This document shows, piece by piece, positions 54,946 to 63,859 of a stretch of DNA of 64,000 nucleotides. Every line of letters starts with the position of its first letter. Position 1 is the first letter of the stretch. The notes under the pieces are model-generated. The model did not search any database, was not told the DNA's origin, and saw nothing but the letters and a program-made list of their open reading frames with translations. The stretch spans positions 124,001 to 188,000 of the forward strand of contig NZ_NGNS01000004.1 of assembly GCF_002165625.1 (NCBI RefSeq). The letters are read 5' to 3'. The position numbers were made by a program, and so were the translations under genes. Source of the stretch: Neiella marina (GTDB taxonomy: Bacteria > Pseudomonadota > Gammaproteobacteria > Enterobacterales > Neiellaceae).

Positions 54946-56784
54946 CTAGTTGAGCGGTGTTGCTGCGAGGTATGAGGTAACCCAGACCAATGGACTATTC
55001 CAGTTGATCGCCACTTCTTTCGAACACCAGGCATCCGGTGCCGTATTCGCTGGCCCATAGCGTTTCGCCGGCGCCAGATCTTCAGGCGTTGCTTTGTCGC
55101 ACCCTTGCCAGCCAGTTAACGGCCCACCGGCTACCCAGCCTGGCGGGAAAGCAATGCCCTGATCGCGGTACAAAGGAAACGCAACGCGATCATGCAAGTC
55201 CTGCTCGAAAAGCTCACCATAGCCAGTGATGAAGGATAAATCGAGTGGGTTATTACCCAGCAAGTAATCCATGCCGCGATACATGTTTCGGAGATAAACT
55301 GGATCACCACTAATCTGATGGGCGTAGCCCAATAGCATCAGGCGATTGAGCACGAAAGAGTTCGAGCCCCAAGGCCATATTTGCTCAGGCACTGATTCGG
55401 TTGGGTTATAAACCATCGGATAACCGCTGGCAGTCAGTTTGACTTGCGCCCGATCAGCTGTCGCCAGAATGCTTGCCTGCAAGCTCTGCTGTTCTTCAGC
55501 AGTTAGGCCGACCTGGTCGCGATGCAGCCACAGTGACAAAGAGCCGTTACCTTCAACGGATTGCCATTGCTGAGCACCATCAGCATCAAATGCGAGGAAA
55601 TCCTCAGAACCTCGAACTTGTTGCGCAAATTCGCTTGTTTTTGCGGTATCAAACGCGAGTGATGAAATCCACAATTCAGTCGCAGCCGCGTAGCGATCAT
55701 CGACGATGTTAGTATCATCATAATCACCGCCGCCGGTAGAGTCTTTGGTCGCGCTGGTATAGTAAACAACGGGGTTGGATTCGGCTCTTTGCCAAGCATC
55801 AATGGCTAACTGCCACTGCTGCTGGGCGTAACTCGCATCATAATTTTTGAACACTCGAGCTAAATGCGCCGCGTTTCTCGCGATCGCATAAGTTGCGGCA
55901 GTTGAAGGCGGCTGGGCATAGCGTTCCATGGCATTTTCCAGCGCAATATTTCCTTCAAAGCCACTCCACTGTTGATTATGGATTTTATGACTAGCCAACT
56001 GGTTGCCCGGTGGCAGCATGCCAGCCATAAATGTGCTACCAAAACGCACTTCATCCAACAGATCAGGAATGCCATTGCCGCTCTCTGGCAAGCTCAGTTG
56101 CTTGTCGCCAAAGTCCATCGCAGCAAACTCGTAGGCGTTAAGCATGGTCCATGCTGATATCGCCACATTTACTGGATAAGCACCAAAATCACCAGCGTCA
56201 TACCAAGTGTATTTAACATTGAGCGTCACTCCTTCGCCACACCAATCCTCGAAGCAAGGTAGCGCATCATCGGCTGGATGAATCGCCTCATGGCCATGAA
56301 CTGGGTTGTGAAGGAATGGTGATTCGATCGCGACTCCCATACGGTGGAAATAGTAGAATCGGGCACTATCGATGAATAAATCTTGATATAGGTCGTTGGC
56401 GACGATGACTGGGCGACTGTTTGCGCCCTCAACATTTAGCACGTAAGCGCCGGGATCCCGAAGTGCAGAAAAGTCGATTCGATGTAAGTTTTCGCCTGAA
56501 GCTTTGTCGCCTCCGAGCACACTCGTTTCACCTTGCAACAGAATTTTGTCGTTGCTTGCTGCAGTGATATTCCATACCAGCGGCGCAGTTCCGTCCGTGA
56601 CTACGGTGGCAAGTTTGTCGCCTCCGGATGGATAACCATGTTGATTTAAACGAACTTGGCTAGATAGCTGACCGACTGAGCCATTATCCGTTCCGGTGTT
56701 ACTCCCCCCTCCGGAGCTACCACAGCCAACTAAACCTAATACCGAGCAGGCTACTGCCGTTCCCAATAACTGTGTGATTTGCAT
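54946..56784 (-). CDS. GH9-family glycosidase (cellulase-type), lipoprotein
   Basis: 612 residues with GGAGA before the ATG. Residues 1-21 form a lipoprotein signal with lipobox VGC, then a Gly/Ser-rich linker. About 40-130 is the CelD-type N-terminal Ig-like domain (VRLNQHGYPSGGDK). The GH9 (alpha/alpha)6 barrel follows with WYDAGDFGAYPVNVAISAWT (nucleophile Asp region), LPESGNGIPDLLDEV, and the late ACGCD-like region near LLGNNPLDLSFITGYGE with the acid side in the C-terminal DAWCSKEVAINWNSP. Family members cut beta-1,4-glucans, glucosamine-type or mixed-linked glycans. A lipid anchor implies surface or periplasmic action. Two LacI-type operators lie upstream. Confidence 0.85.
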   Translation of the reverse strand: MQITQLLGTAVACSVLGLVGCGSSGGGSNTGTDNGSVGQLSSQVRLNQHGYPSGGDKLATVVTDGTAPLVWNITAASNDKILLQGETSVLGGDKASGENLHRIDFSALRDPGAYVLNVEGANSRPVIVANDLYQDLFIDSARFYYFHRMGVAIESPFLHNPVHGHEAIHPADDALPCFEDWCGEGVTLNVKYTWYDAGDFGAYPVNVAISAWTMLNAYEFAAMDFGDKQLSLPESGNGIPDLLDEVRFGSTFMAGMLPPGNQLASHKIHNQQWSGFEGNIALENAMERYAQPPSTAATYAIARNAAHLARVFKNYDASYAQQQWQLAIDAWQRAESNPVVYYTSATKDSTGGGDYDDTNIVDDRYAAATELWISSLAFDTAKTSEFAQQVRGSEDFLAFDADGAQQWQSVEGNGSLSLWLHRDQVGLTAEEQQSLQASILATADRAQVKLTASGYPMVYNPTESVPEQIWPWGSNSFVLNRLMLLGYAHQISGDPVYLRNMYRGMDYLLGNNPLDLSFITGYGELFEQDLHDRVAFPLYRDQGIAFPPGWVAGGPLTGWQGCDKATPEDLAPAKRYGPANTAPDAWCSKEVAINWNSPLVWVTSYLAATPLN

Positions 56785-56872
56785 TTAAATATCTCCGCCA
56801 CCCTGTAAGTGATGGTTTTGTTTTAATTACTTTTGTTTAAAACTGCCTGCCCACCAAGGCACAACGTATAAA

Positions 56873-56886
56873 TGAAAGCGTTTTCG
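56873..56886. promoter_or_regulatory. LacI-type operator 1 of the GH9 gene
   Basis: TGAAAGCGTTTTCG, close to the LacI/CcpA-type consensus TGWAANCGNTWWCA. It lies about 90 bases before the GH9 start. Confidence 0.6.
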
Positions 56887-56917
56887 AAAGTGATCATATA
56901 CCAACTATGAGCACCAA

Positions 56918-56931
56918 TGAAAACGTTATCA
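56918..56931. promoter_or_regulatory. LacI-type operator 2 of the GH9 gene
   Basis: TGAAAACGTTATCA, a full match to TGWAANCGNTWWCA-type palindromes. The centres of the two sites are 45 bases apart, a spacing that fits looping by a dimer pair. Either or both might act on the divergent SIMPL gene at 57048. Confidence 0.65.
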
Positions 56932-57047
56932 TACGATTCGTGATCGGCCTCATGCAATTAAAAACTTCACTCACAAGCAATCATTATCAGCAAATTCGAT
57001 GCAATGACATATCATTAATCCAGCAATAAATACCTTTGGAGTAACGA

Positions 57048-57755
57048 ATGAAAACTCGCCCGACAAACCTTTTGGCCGTCGCTGTAGCTGTCATTGTTAG
57101 TGCAATAATCCTAGCGTTAGCCCTCCCTTCCGCGGTGAGAGAATATCGAAACTTTGATCGTTCAGTGACGGTCAAAGGGTTATCAGAACGCGAGGTAAAT
57201 GCTGACGTGGTAATTTGGCCGATCCGCTTCAATGTCGCCGGCAATGATCAACAATCGGTTTATCAAGATCTTCACAACAACGCCAAAAAGATTAGAGCAT
57301 TTTTGCTACTCAACGGCATTGATGAAGCGGCGATCAGCCTGTCACCACCGTCGATGCAAGACCGCTGGGCTAACTCTTATGGTCGAGATCGTCCGGAGTT
57401 TCGTTATAGCGCTCAACAAACCTTAACGGTATACAGCAACAAAGTTGATACCGTAAGAAATACCATGGCCCAGTTATTAGACCTGGGAAAACAGGGTATT
57501 ACCCTCGAAGACAGCAGTTACCGTACCGATTACCTATTCACTGGACTCAATGACATCAAACCAGCGATGGTTGAGGAAGCGACCCAAAATGCGCGCAAAG
57601 TGGCAGAAAAATTTGCCGCTGATTCAAATAGTCAGCTTGGAAAAATCAAGTCAGCGCGGCAAGGCCAGTTTTCAATCAGTGCGCGAGACAAGAGCAGCCC
57701 GCATATTAAAAAAGTACGGGTAGTATCAACCGTGGTGTACTACTTGGCTGATTAG
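57048..57755 (+). CDS. SIMPL-domain (DUF541) protein
   Basis: 235 residues. One N-terminal membrane anchor or signal (VAVAVIVSAIILALALPSA, residues 12-30), then the SIMPL domain: FDRSVTVKGLSEREVNADVV opening and RTDYLFTGLNDIKPAMVEEA in the middle, ending VVSTVVYYLAD. Members are linked with oxidative stress and interleukin-1 signalling in eukaryotes; in bacteria the role is unclear. It is divergent from GH9 and ends with a bidirectional terminator shared with the Tsx-like gene. Confidence 0.85.
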   Translation: MKTRPTNLLAVAVAVIVSAIILALALPSAVREYRNFDRSVTVKGLSEREVNADVVIWPIRFNVAGNDQQSVYQDLHNNAKKIRAFLLLNGIDEAAISLSPPSMQDRWANSYGRDRPEFRYSAQQTLTVYSNKVDTVRNTMAQLLDLGKQGITLEDSSYRTDYLFTGLNDIKPAMVEEATQNARKVAEKFAADSNSQLGKIKSARQGQFSISARDKSSPHIKKVRVVSTVVYYLAD

Positions 57756-57768
57756 TTTGTGACAACAA

Positions 57769-57792
57769 AAAAGGGGCTCATGAGCCCCTTTT
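57769..57792. terminator. Bidirectional terminator between SIMPL and Tsx-like genes
   Basis: AAAAGGGGCTCATGAGCCCC followed by TTTT: a 10-bp or longer self-complementary stem with short loop, A run on one side and T run on the other. It serves both convergent genes. Confidence 0.88.
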
Positions 57793-57816
57793 CTACTTCG
57801 ACTGATTGTTAGCCAA

Positions 57817-58572
57817 TTAGAAGTGGTATTTCACCATCAAGTTAACAACGCTTTGGTCAGTTTTGAATGCGCTGCTGTCTTTAATACCGTATTTGTTTTT
57901 CCAGTACGAGTACTCAATACCCATCAGTAGTGAACGCTCTTTGAGGCCAAAGTGAACACCAGTGTCGTATTTGATCTGAGGGTTGATATGGATGTTTTTC
58001 TCGTAGTCACCATCGCTGTTAACAACCCAATCAATGAAGCCGTCGAAAACAATTGCAGATTCACCAACAGGGAAAGTCATTTTCCAAACTGGAGTGATTT
58101 GCACGGTGTCACCGTCGCGGCCATCAGGCAGACGCTGATACACGTTTAGCTGGAAAAAGTCGAAACCTGGCAAAGCTAAATCGGCACCAGCACCAATTAA
58201 GTAGCTCTCTACATCGCCCTCACCAAATTCATAGGTAGTGGCAACAAGCACATCTTTGACAACACCGAAAGACAGATCTTTATCGAGGATTTTGCCAAAG
58301 CTGAAACGTGGGCTGAACTCGCCGTAGTAAGTACTTTCGCCATTAAGGAAATCGTTCTCACCGTTGAACATGGTGTAGTCGGTAAAGATGAATAAATCAC
58401 CAACACTCCAACCACTGACGTGTTCATAGGTAATGGTTTGCTGAATCGGTGGATTGACTTCGAAGTCTTTACCGTAAAGGTATGACAGGCTGTTGTCTTG
58501 CCATTGGACCAGGCCTGCGGCCTGCGCGATAGGGGCGACCAAAGCTGCGGCTGCCAACATAAAACGCTTCAT
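57817..58572 (-). CDS. Tsx/OmpK-like outer-membrane channel
   Basis: 251 residues from ATG 58572 with AGGAGA upstream and a signal peptide ending AQA near residue 18; a longer frame to 58662 lacks both. The barrel pattern (WQDNSLSYLYGKDFEVN, TYEHVSGWSVGDLFIFTD, FSPRFSFGKIL) and the C-terminal YHF match the Tsx/OmpK family of nucleoside-specific channels. The ligand here is inferred from the family only. Convergent with SIMPL and divergent from the CMD gene. Confidence 0.85.
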   Translation of the reverse strand: MKRFMLAAAALVAPIAQAAGLVQWQDNSLSYLYGKDFEVNPPIQQTITYEHVSGWSVGDLFIFTDYTMFNGENDFLNGESTYYGEFSPRFSFGKILDKDLSFGVVKDVLVATTYEFGEGDVESYLIGAGADLALPGFDFFQLNVYQRLPDGRDGDTVQITPVWKMTFPVGESAIVFDGFIDWVVNSDGDYEKNIHINPQIKYDTGVHFGLKERSLLMGIEYSYWKNKYGIKDSSAFKTDQSVVNLMVKYHF

Positions 58573-58691
58573 TGTTTCTCCTAAATCTGCTGTCTCGCCC
58601 GCCGGTTTAGTTTTTTTATCACCGGTCGATGGGCTAAAGTGTGTAGCTTGTTTCATTAGCAATACTGGCCTGAGCCAGAAAGGCGCGCATT

Positions 58692-59282
58692 ATGGCACTT
58701 CTGTCCCCACTTGCAATTGATTTGAACCCGGAATTGAAATCAAGATTTGAGCAGTTTGAGAAAATTCTTGGCTTTGTTCCAAACAGCTTACTGACCATGC
58801 AGCGCAACCCCGTTATTTTAAATGCCTTCGGTGTTTTGACTGCTGCGGTGATGGATCAATCAACTAGCGTTGATGGCGGTTTTAAACGGCTATTGGCCCA
58901 TATGGCCAGTAGCTCGGCCGGTTGTCGATACTGCCAGGCTCATTCGCTATTGGCGGCAGAGTTGGCAGGCGAGGAGCGACAACGGTTAGAGCAACTATGG
59001 CACTATCGAGAGTCAAACTTGTTCAGCGATGCGGAGCGCGCCGCACTAAACTTTGCTGTTGCCGCAGGCAGCGCCCCCGCACAGGTTGACGAGCCAATAA
59101 TGGCCGATTTGCGAGATCATTGGAGTGAAGAGCAAATTGTTGAAATGACGGCAGCTATTTCACTCTACGGATTCCTCAATCGATGGAATGATGCAATGGC
59201 AACTAGCATTGAAGAACCGGCAATAGAAATGGCCAATACCATATTGTCAGAGCAAAACTGGCACCCGGGAAAACATCAGTAA
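58692..59282 (+). CDS. Carboxymuconolactone decarboxylase/AhpD-like family protein
   Basis: 196 residues. The all-helical CMD fold is marked by GFVPNSLLTMQRNP and by the redox pair in AGCRYCQAHSLLAAE, with Cys78, Cys81 and His84 (C-x2-C-x2-H). Peroxidase-related enzymes of this type use the Cys pair for thiol-disulfide chemistry; the partner is unknown. Separate from the patatin gene that follows after 47 bases, but on the same strand. Confidence 0.88.
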   Translation: MALLSPLAIDLNPELKSRFEQFEKILGFVPNSLLTMQRNPVILNAFGVLTAAVMDQSTSVDGGFKRLLAHMASSSAGCRYCQAHSLLAAELAGEERQRLEQLWHYRESNLFSDAERAALNFAVAAGSAPAQVDEPIMADLRDHWSEEQIVEMTAAISLYGFLNRWNDAMATSIEEPAIEMANTILSEQNWHPGKHQ

Positions 59283-59329
59283 TTCAGCCTTCTCAACAAT
59301 GCGCATAACGTCACAAAGGAAGTCAGTCG

Positions 59330-60433
59330 TTGTCTCAATATAATCAATCAAACTCGCCAGCTGTATTACTAGCAGGTCGAGATGCCTATAACCATATTCG
59401 ACAAAATGGCCTGCAACCCCAGCACATTAATGCCATGCTGGGGGCCAGCGGCGGACCAAAATGGTTTCTATTGGCGGCGCTGGATCAGTATTTGGCTGGC
59501 GATTACTTTGCCAATCGGCAACAACCTCTCGATTTACTTGGTACTTCAGCAGGAGGTTGGCGTTTTGCCTGTTATTGCCAGAAACAGCCAGCCGCTGCGA
59601 CCAAACGCTTCGTCCAACATTATTCGCAAACCGTCTACTCAGCTCAGGCTGATGCCGATGAAATCACCGACAAAGCGATCGCCTTGGTCGATGAACTACT
59701 CGGCGACCACGGAGTCGAGCAAATAATCAACCATCCAAGCTTTCGCCTTCATTTAGTGGTTTGTCGCGGTCGCCACTTGGCAGCCAGCAACAACAAATAC
59801 CGGCAAACCGCGGCGTTGGCAGTTGCCGCCAGCTTAAATGCTTTAAGTCGTGATTTTCTGGGCAGCTGTTTTGAACGTATTGTGCTTCACAATAGTGATC
59901 TGTCTGCTGCCGCACCGAGTCCATTTTTACAGCTCAATGACTTGCCAACCCGCAACTACAAGTTGACCACTGAAAACCTTCGAGCAGGCTTACTAGCCAC
60001 CGGCGCAATTCCGTTAGTGATCCATCCACAACAATATCTAACAGGGCCCGGCAAGGGTTACTACTATGATGGTGGCATCGTTGACTATCACTTCGACTTG
60101 CCGTTGAAAACTAAGGGACTGGTGCTATATCCACACTTCTATCCGGCGATAACCCCGGGTTGGTTTGACAAAGCACTTAAGTGGCGCAGCGCTGCAGCTG
60201 AAAACTACCGCCGAGTATTAATGATTGCGCCGTCAAGTCAGCTGATAGCGTCTCTGCCCCACGGCAAGATTTCGGATCGAAATGACTTTAAGAACCTTAG
60301 CCCGGATCAACGCATACCCTACTGGCAAACAGTAATTGCCGAAGGGCAGCGACTGGCTGAATTCTTTGCCGAACGTCATGTAAAGCAAGACTGGATGGAA
60401 TACGTTCAGTTGATGGAGACGCCGCCACGCTAG
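59330..60433 (+). CDS. Patatin-like phospholipase
   Basis: 367 residues. Nucleophile elbow GTSAGGW (Ser in LLGTSAGGWRF, near residue 70) with the oxyanion glycines GASGGPKWF at about 37-45, and the catalytic Asp in DGGIVDYH near 245. The Ser-Asp dyad is complete. Family members are lipid acyl hydrolases; the precise lipid is not known. TTG start at 59330 is supported by AAGGAAG seven bases upstream. No signal peptide. Confidence 0.85.
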   Translation: MSQYNQSNSPAVLLAGRDAYNHIRQNGLQPQHINAMLGASGGPKWFLLAALDQYLAGDYFANRQQPLDLLGTSAGGWRFACYCQKQPAAATKRFVQHYSQTVYSAQADADEITDKAIALVDELLGDHGVEQIINHPSFRLHLVVCRGRHLAASNNKYRQTAALAVAASLNALSRDFLGSCFERIVLHNSDLSAAAPSPFLQLNDLPTRNYKLTTENLRAGLLATGAIPLVIHPQQYLTGPGKGYYYDGGIVDYHFDLPLKTKGLVLYPHFYPAITPGWFDKALKWRSAAAENYRRVLMIAPSSQLIASLPHGKISDRNDFKNLSPDQRIPYWQTVIAEGQRLAEFFAERHVKQDWMEYVQLMETPPR

Positions 60434-60472
60434 CTTGGCTTGGATCTGGCACCCCCGATTTAGATTTGCTGT

Positions 60473-61195
60473 TTACTCAGCCTCGAACAGCAGATCCCAA
60501 ACGCCATGACCAAGGCGTTGGCCGCGCTTTTCAAATTTGGTCAGCGGCCGGTAGTCAGGTCTTGGTGCATAACTAGTGTGCGGATGCTGGTTGCTAAAGC
60601 CAGGAGCTGCAGTCATTACCTCAAGCATGTGCTCGGCATAATTTTGCCAGTCAGTCGCCATATGAAACACGCCGCTGGGCTTCAAGACTCGATGAACTAA
60701 AGCAACGAATTCGGGCTGGACAATACGGCGCTTGTGGTGCCTCTTCTTGTGCCAAGGATCGGGAAAGAATAGTTGCAGACGGTCGACCGAGTTCTCAGCC
60801 AACGAATTTTGCAATACTTCGACCGCATCATGCTCCATCGTTCTGATGTTCGTCAGTCCCAAATCAGCAACATCAGCTAAACAGGCACCAACGCCTGGCC
60901 GGTGAACTTCAATACCGAGAAAATTAGTTGCCGGAGCGGCTTGTGCCATAGCGACTAACGAAGCCCCCATGCCAAAACCGATCTCAACCACAGTGTCACC
61001 ACCTCGGCCAAACTGTGAAGCTAAATCTAAGGTTTCGCCGGAGTAGGTAATACCAAAACTTGGCCATAGCTCATCCAAAGCGCGCTGCTGGCGATTACTT
61101 AAGCGCCCTTCACGACGAACAAAGCTGCGAATGCGGCGCAGGTATTTGCCATCTTCTGTAAATTCAGCATCGTTGACGTCTTTGCTTTGACTCAT
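60473..61195 (-). CDS. trmB: tRNA (guanine46-N7)-methyltransferase
   Basis: 240 residues, usual length. SAM-binding [13 protein letters not shown] (about 70-82) and the family's [21 protein letters not shown] segment (split by its basic run) are intact, as are [11 protein letters not shown] and [20 protein letters not shown] at the C terminus. It methylates N7 of G46 in tRNA. Divergent from mutY, the E. coli order. Confidence 0.97.
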   Translation of the reverse strand: MSQSKDVNDAEFTEDGKYLRRIRSFVRREGRLSNRQQRALDELWPSFGITYSGETLDLASQFGRGGDTVVEIGFGMGASLVAMAQAAPATNFLGIEVHRPGVGACLADVADLGLTNIRTMEHDAVEVLQNSLAENSVDRLQLFFPDPWHKKRHHKRRIVQPEFVALVHRVLKPSGVFHMATDWQNYAEHMLEVMTAAPGFSNQHPHTSYAPRPDYRPLTKFEKRGQRLGHGVWDLLFEAE

Positions 61196-61377
61196 GCGAG
61201 GTACCCATTTGACTCACTGTAATTTAATTTGCGGCGCATTATCGCCGCGCACTTGTCGATTAGCAAGAATAGCCCACAAGTCAATTGATTGAGTTAGCGC
61301 AGCACAACCAGCTTGCCTCAGTGCTCGCCAGCTCGCTACACTGCTGCGCCAGTATTGCTATTGCCAGATTATTCATC

Positions 61378-62406
61378 ATGACGCATTCACCTATATCTGT
61401 TACCGACTTCCAGAATCAGTTACTCGATTGGGCGAATGCTCAAGGTCGCCATGACTTACCTTGGCAACAGCAACCAACGCCGTACTCGGTGTTGGTATCA
61501 GAAATCATGCTGCAACAAACGCAAGTGGCAACGGTTATCCCGTACTTTGAGCGCTGGATGACAAGCTTTGCGACTGTCGAGTCGCTTGCCGCAGCTGATG
61601 AAGATACAGTGATGGCTCATTGGCAAGGGCTCGGGTACTACTCTCGAGCTCGTAATCTCCATAAAGCAGCGAAATACATCGTTGATAGCTGCAACGGCGA
61701 ATTTCCCTGTGATTTGAAAGCGCTGGAAGCAATCCCTGGGGTCGGTCGCTATACCGCAGGGGCCATTATGTCGTTCGCCTATGACGATTATGGTCCAATT
61801 GTGGATGGCAATGTGAAACGGTTGTTTTGCCGATTCTTTGCCATTGAAGGACAAATCAATAGTAGTAAAGTCGTTAATCAACTTTGGCAATTAGCTGAAC
61901 AATACACGCCATCTTCAGAATCAGCTTTAAGCAATCGAAATTTTGCTCAGGCTTTGTTGGATATGGGAGCCACTTTGTGTACCCCAAAAAATCCCAATTG
62001 CACCGTTTGCCCACTCCAACAAACGTGCATGGCTCTAAAGTTAGATAAGGTCCATCAACTACCAACACCAAAGCCGAAGAAAGTCATTCCGATTAAACCT
62101 GCTACCTTTGGCTGGGCTTTGAACAATCAGCAAATATATCTCGTCAAAAGGCCATCTGAAGGGGTCTGGGGAGGCCTTTGGTGTTTGCCTGAAATTGATT
62201 TAGCGGACAATGAAATTGCTGAAAGCAAAGCTGTAGGACGCTTCCGCCATACTTTTAGTCACTACAAACTGGCCGCAGAAGTAATCCATTACCAGCCCGC
62301 CAAAAGTGATGGTCAATGGTTTGATAACCAAGGACTAAGCAGTATCGGCTTACCAAAGCCCATTAAAACCTTTATTGAAAAACACCTTAACGACGTGTCC
62401 GACTGA
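61378..62406 (+). CDS. mutY: Adenine DNA glycosylase MutY
   Basis: 342 residues from ATG 61378; a longer frame from 61285 adds 31 residues unlike the family. It removes adenine opposite 8-oxoguanine. Marks: DLPWQQQPTPYSVLVSEIML, QQTQVATVIPYFERW, GVGRYTAGAIMSFAYDD (catalytic helix-hairpin-helix, Asp in PIVDGNVKRL) and the C-x6-C-x2-C-x5-C cluster loop CTPKNPNCTVCPLQQTC. The C-terminal MutT-like domain is present. Followed by yggX after 51 bases. Confidence 0.96.
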   Translation: MTHSPISVTDFQNQLLDWANAQGRHDLPWQQQPTPYSVLVSEIMLQQTQVATVIPYFERWMTSFATVESLAAADEDTVMAHWQGLGYYSRARNLHKAAKYIVDSCNGEFPCDLKALEAIPGVGRYTAGAIMSFAYDDYGPIVDGNVKRLFCRFFAIEGQINSSKVVNQLWQLAEQYTPSSESALSNRNFAQALLDMGATLCTPKNPNCTVCPLQQTCMALKLDKVHQLPTPKPKKVIPIKPATFGWALNNQQIYLVKRPSEGVWGGLWCLPEIDLADNEIAESKAVGRFRHTFSHYKLAAEVIHYQPAKSDGQWFDNQGLSSIGLPKPIKTFIEKHLNDVSD

Positions 62407-62457
62407 GCGAAAATTGCGTTAAACTAAGGGCCGTTTTTTTGATAGCAGGAAAGACCC

Positions 62458-62730
62458 ATGGCTCGTACCGTTTTCTGTCAGTACCTTAAGCAAGACGCAG
62501 AAGGTTTAGATTTTCAGCTTTATCCGGGTGACACCGGCAAGCGTATTTTTGACAACATTAGCAAGCAAGCTTGGGCCGAATGGCAACAAAAGCAAACCAT
62601 GATGATCAACGAGCACAAGCTCAACATGATGGACCCAGCTCATCGCCAACAACTAGAAGAAGCCATGGTTGGTTTTCTCTTCGAAGGCAAGGACGTCCAC
62701 ATTGAAGGCTATCAGCCTCCAGCTAACTAA
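62458..62730 (+). CDS. yggX: Probable Fe(2+)-trafficking protein YggX
   Basis: 90 residues, usual length. Opening [20 protein letters not shown] contains the conserved Cys; [20 protein letters not shown] is the family helix. Linked to iron-sulfur repair and oxidative resistance. Order mutY-yggX as in E. coli. Terminator follows 33 bases after the stop. Confidence 0.97.
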   Translation: MARTVFCQYLKQDAEGLDFQLYPGDTGKRIFDNISKQAWAEWQQKQTMMINEHKLNMMDPAHRQQLEEAMVGFLFEGKDVHIEGYQPPAN

Positions 62731-62762
62731 CTGCTATTTATAAGTAATTTCCTTCCCGCAAC

Positions 62763-62785
62763 CGACCGGTCTAACCGGTCGTTTT
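62763..62785 (+). terminator. yggX terminator
   Basis: CGACCGG and CCGGTCG pair (7 bp, five-base loop) followed by TTTT. Confidence 0.8.
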
Positions 62786-62796
62786 GAGAACAATAC

Positions 62797-63372
62797 ATGT
62801 CTATTGAACAAATTCTTCGCCAACGCAGCGGTGACGTCTGCGAGTTATCCGCCGCATCTACTGAGCTATCCGTCTACTTTGTTCCTCCGAGCGAGACAGA
62901 ATCGGCAGATCGAGCGGTGCTAATTGCAACTGAGCTGGTCGCTGAAATTGATAGTGACGAACCTTTGAACCCCAATCATTGGCGCGGTTTAAACGATGCC
63001 ATGTGGAATCAAGAACCGGCAGTGCAGGTAATGTCGTGGCGATTACTGACCCGCCTGAGCAAACAAGGCGAAGGTTGGGCAAGAGATTTGTTGGATATGT
63101 TGTATCTGGATGAAGAAACTTTGCAGTGGGCAGAGTCTGGCTTGGTTGATGAAGAAGATTTGGTGATCCAACGGGACTGCAATGGTACTAAACTGGAAGC
63201 TGGCGACAACGTGGTACTGACCAAAGACCTAGACGTTAAGGGCACCAGTTTCACAGCCAAACGAGGTACTGCGGTTCGAGGTATCTCATTAACATCAAAC
63301 CCTGAACACATTGAAGGTCGAGTCAATGGTGTTCGGATCGTTATTCTGGCTAAATTCGTCAAAAAGCAATAA
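62797..63372 (+). CDS. PhnA-domain protein with a degenerate N-terminal region
   Basis: 191 residues. Residues about 125-190 match the PhnA C-terminal domain: RDCNGTKLEAGDNVVLTKDL, then DVKGTSFTAKRGTAVRGI and IEGRVNGVRIVILAKFVKK. PhnA proteins usually carry an N-terminal zinc ribbon with two Cys pairs. Here the matching N-terminal region (IEQILRQRSGDVCELSAAST and NHWRGLNDAMW) keeps one Cys (Cys15) where the relatives I recall have CELCG and another C-x2-C, so zinc binding is probably lost. Function unknown; the old phosphonate link is not supported by biochemistry. Follows the yggX terminator. Confidence 0.8.
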   Translation: MSIEQILRQRSGDVCELSAASTELSVYFVPPSETESADRAVLIATELVAEIDSDEPLNPNHWRGLNDAMWNQEPAVQVMSWRLLTRLSKQGEGWARDLLDMLYLDEETLQWAESGLVDEEDLVIQRDCNGTKLEAGDNVVLTKDLDVKGTSFTAKRGTAVRGISLTSNPEHIEGRVNGVRIVILAKFVKKQ

Positions 63373-63406
63373 CAAGCTTTATGACCAACAACAAGGAAGT
63401 ACTTCT

Positions 63407-63859
63407 ATGAAAAAGCAACTAGCTGCCCTCGCCATATTGTTGACCTTTGGGGCTCCAACCCAAGCAGGTGTTTACACCGACGAGTTGGCTAAGTGCTTGG
63501 TGTCATCAACATCTCCACAAGACCGCGCAGCACTGGTTCGGTGGATGTTTATTGCAGCCTCTCACCACCCGGCGGTTAAAGACATCGCTTCAGTGTCCTC
63601 AGCGCAAATTAATGACGGCAACCGAAGCACTGCCGATTTGTTCGTTAAACTGATGACTGAAAGTTGCCGAGAACAAACTTCTAATGCCGTCAAATTTGAA
63701 GGGCCCATAGCAATTCAAGGGGGGTTTCAAGTACTCGGTCAGGTAGCAGGCCAAGAGTTGTTTACCAGCCCTGCAGTTGCGTCAGCCATGGCAGATTTGC
63801 AGAGTTTTATCGATCAAGAAAAAATAGAAGCCGTGCTGAGCCCGACAGCCACTCCATAA
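63407..63859 (+). CDS. Secreted protein of unknown function
   Basis: 150 residues from ATG 63407, with AAGGAAG upstream and a signal peptide ending at about residue 20 (TQA). A longer frame from 63311 overlaps the PhnA gene. Two Cys remain in the mature part (KCLVSS near 31 and SCREQT near 89) and may form a disulfide. DRAALVRWMFIAASHHPAVKDIAS resembles uncharacterised periplasmic proteins of gammaproteobacteria, and I do not recognise a named family. The last bases to 64000 hold no gene I can support. Confidence 0.7.
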   Translation: MKKQLAALAILLTFGAPTQAGVYTDELAKCLVSSTSPQDRAALVRWMFIAASHHPAVKDIASVSSAQINDGNRSTADLFVKLMTESCREQTSNAVKFEGPIAIQGGFQVLGQVAGQELFTSPAVASAMADLQSFIDQEKIEAVLSPTATP

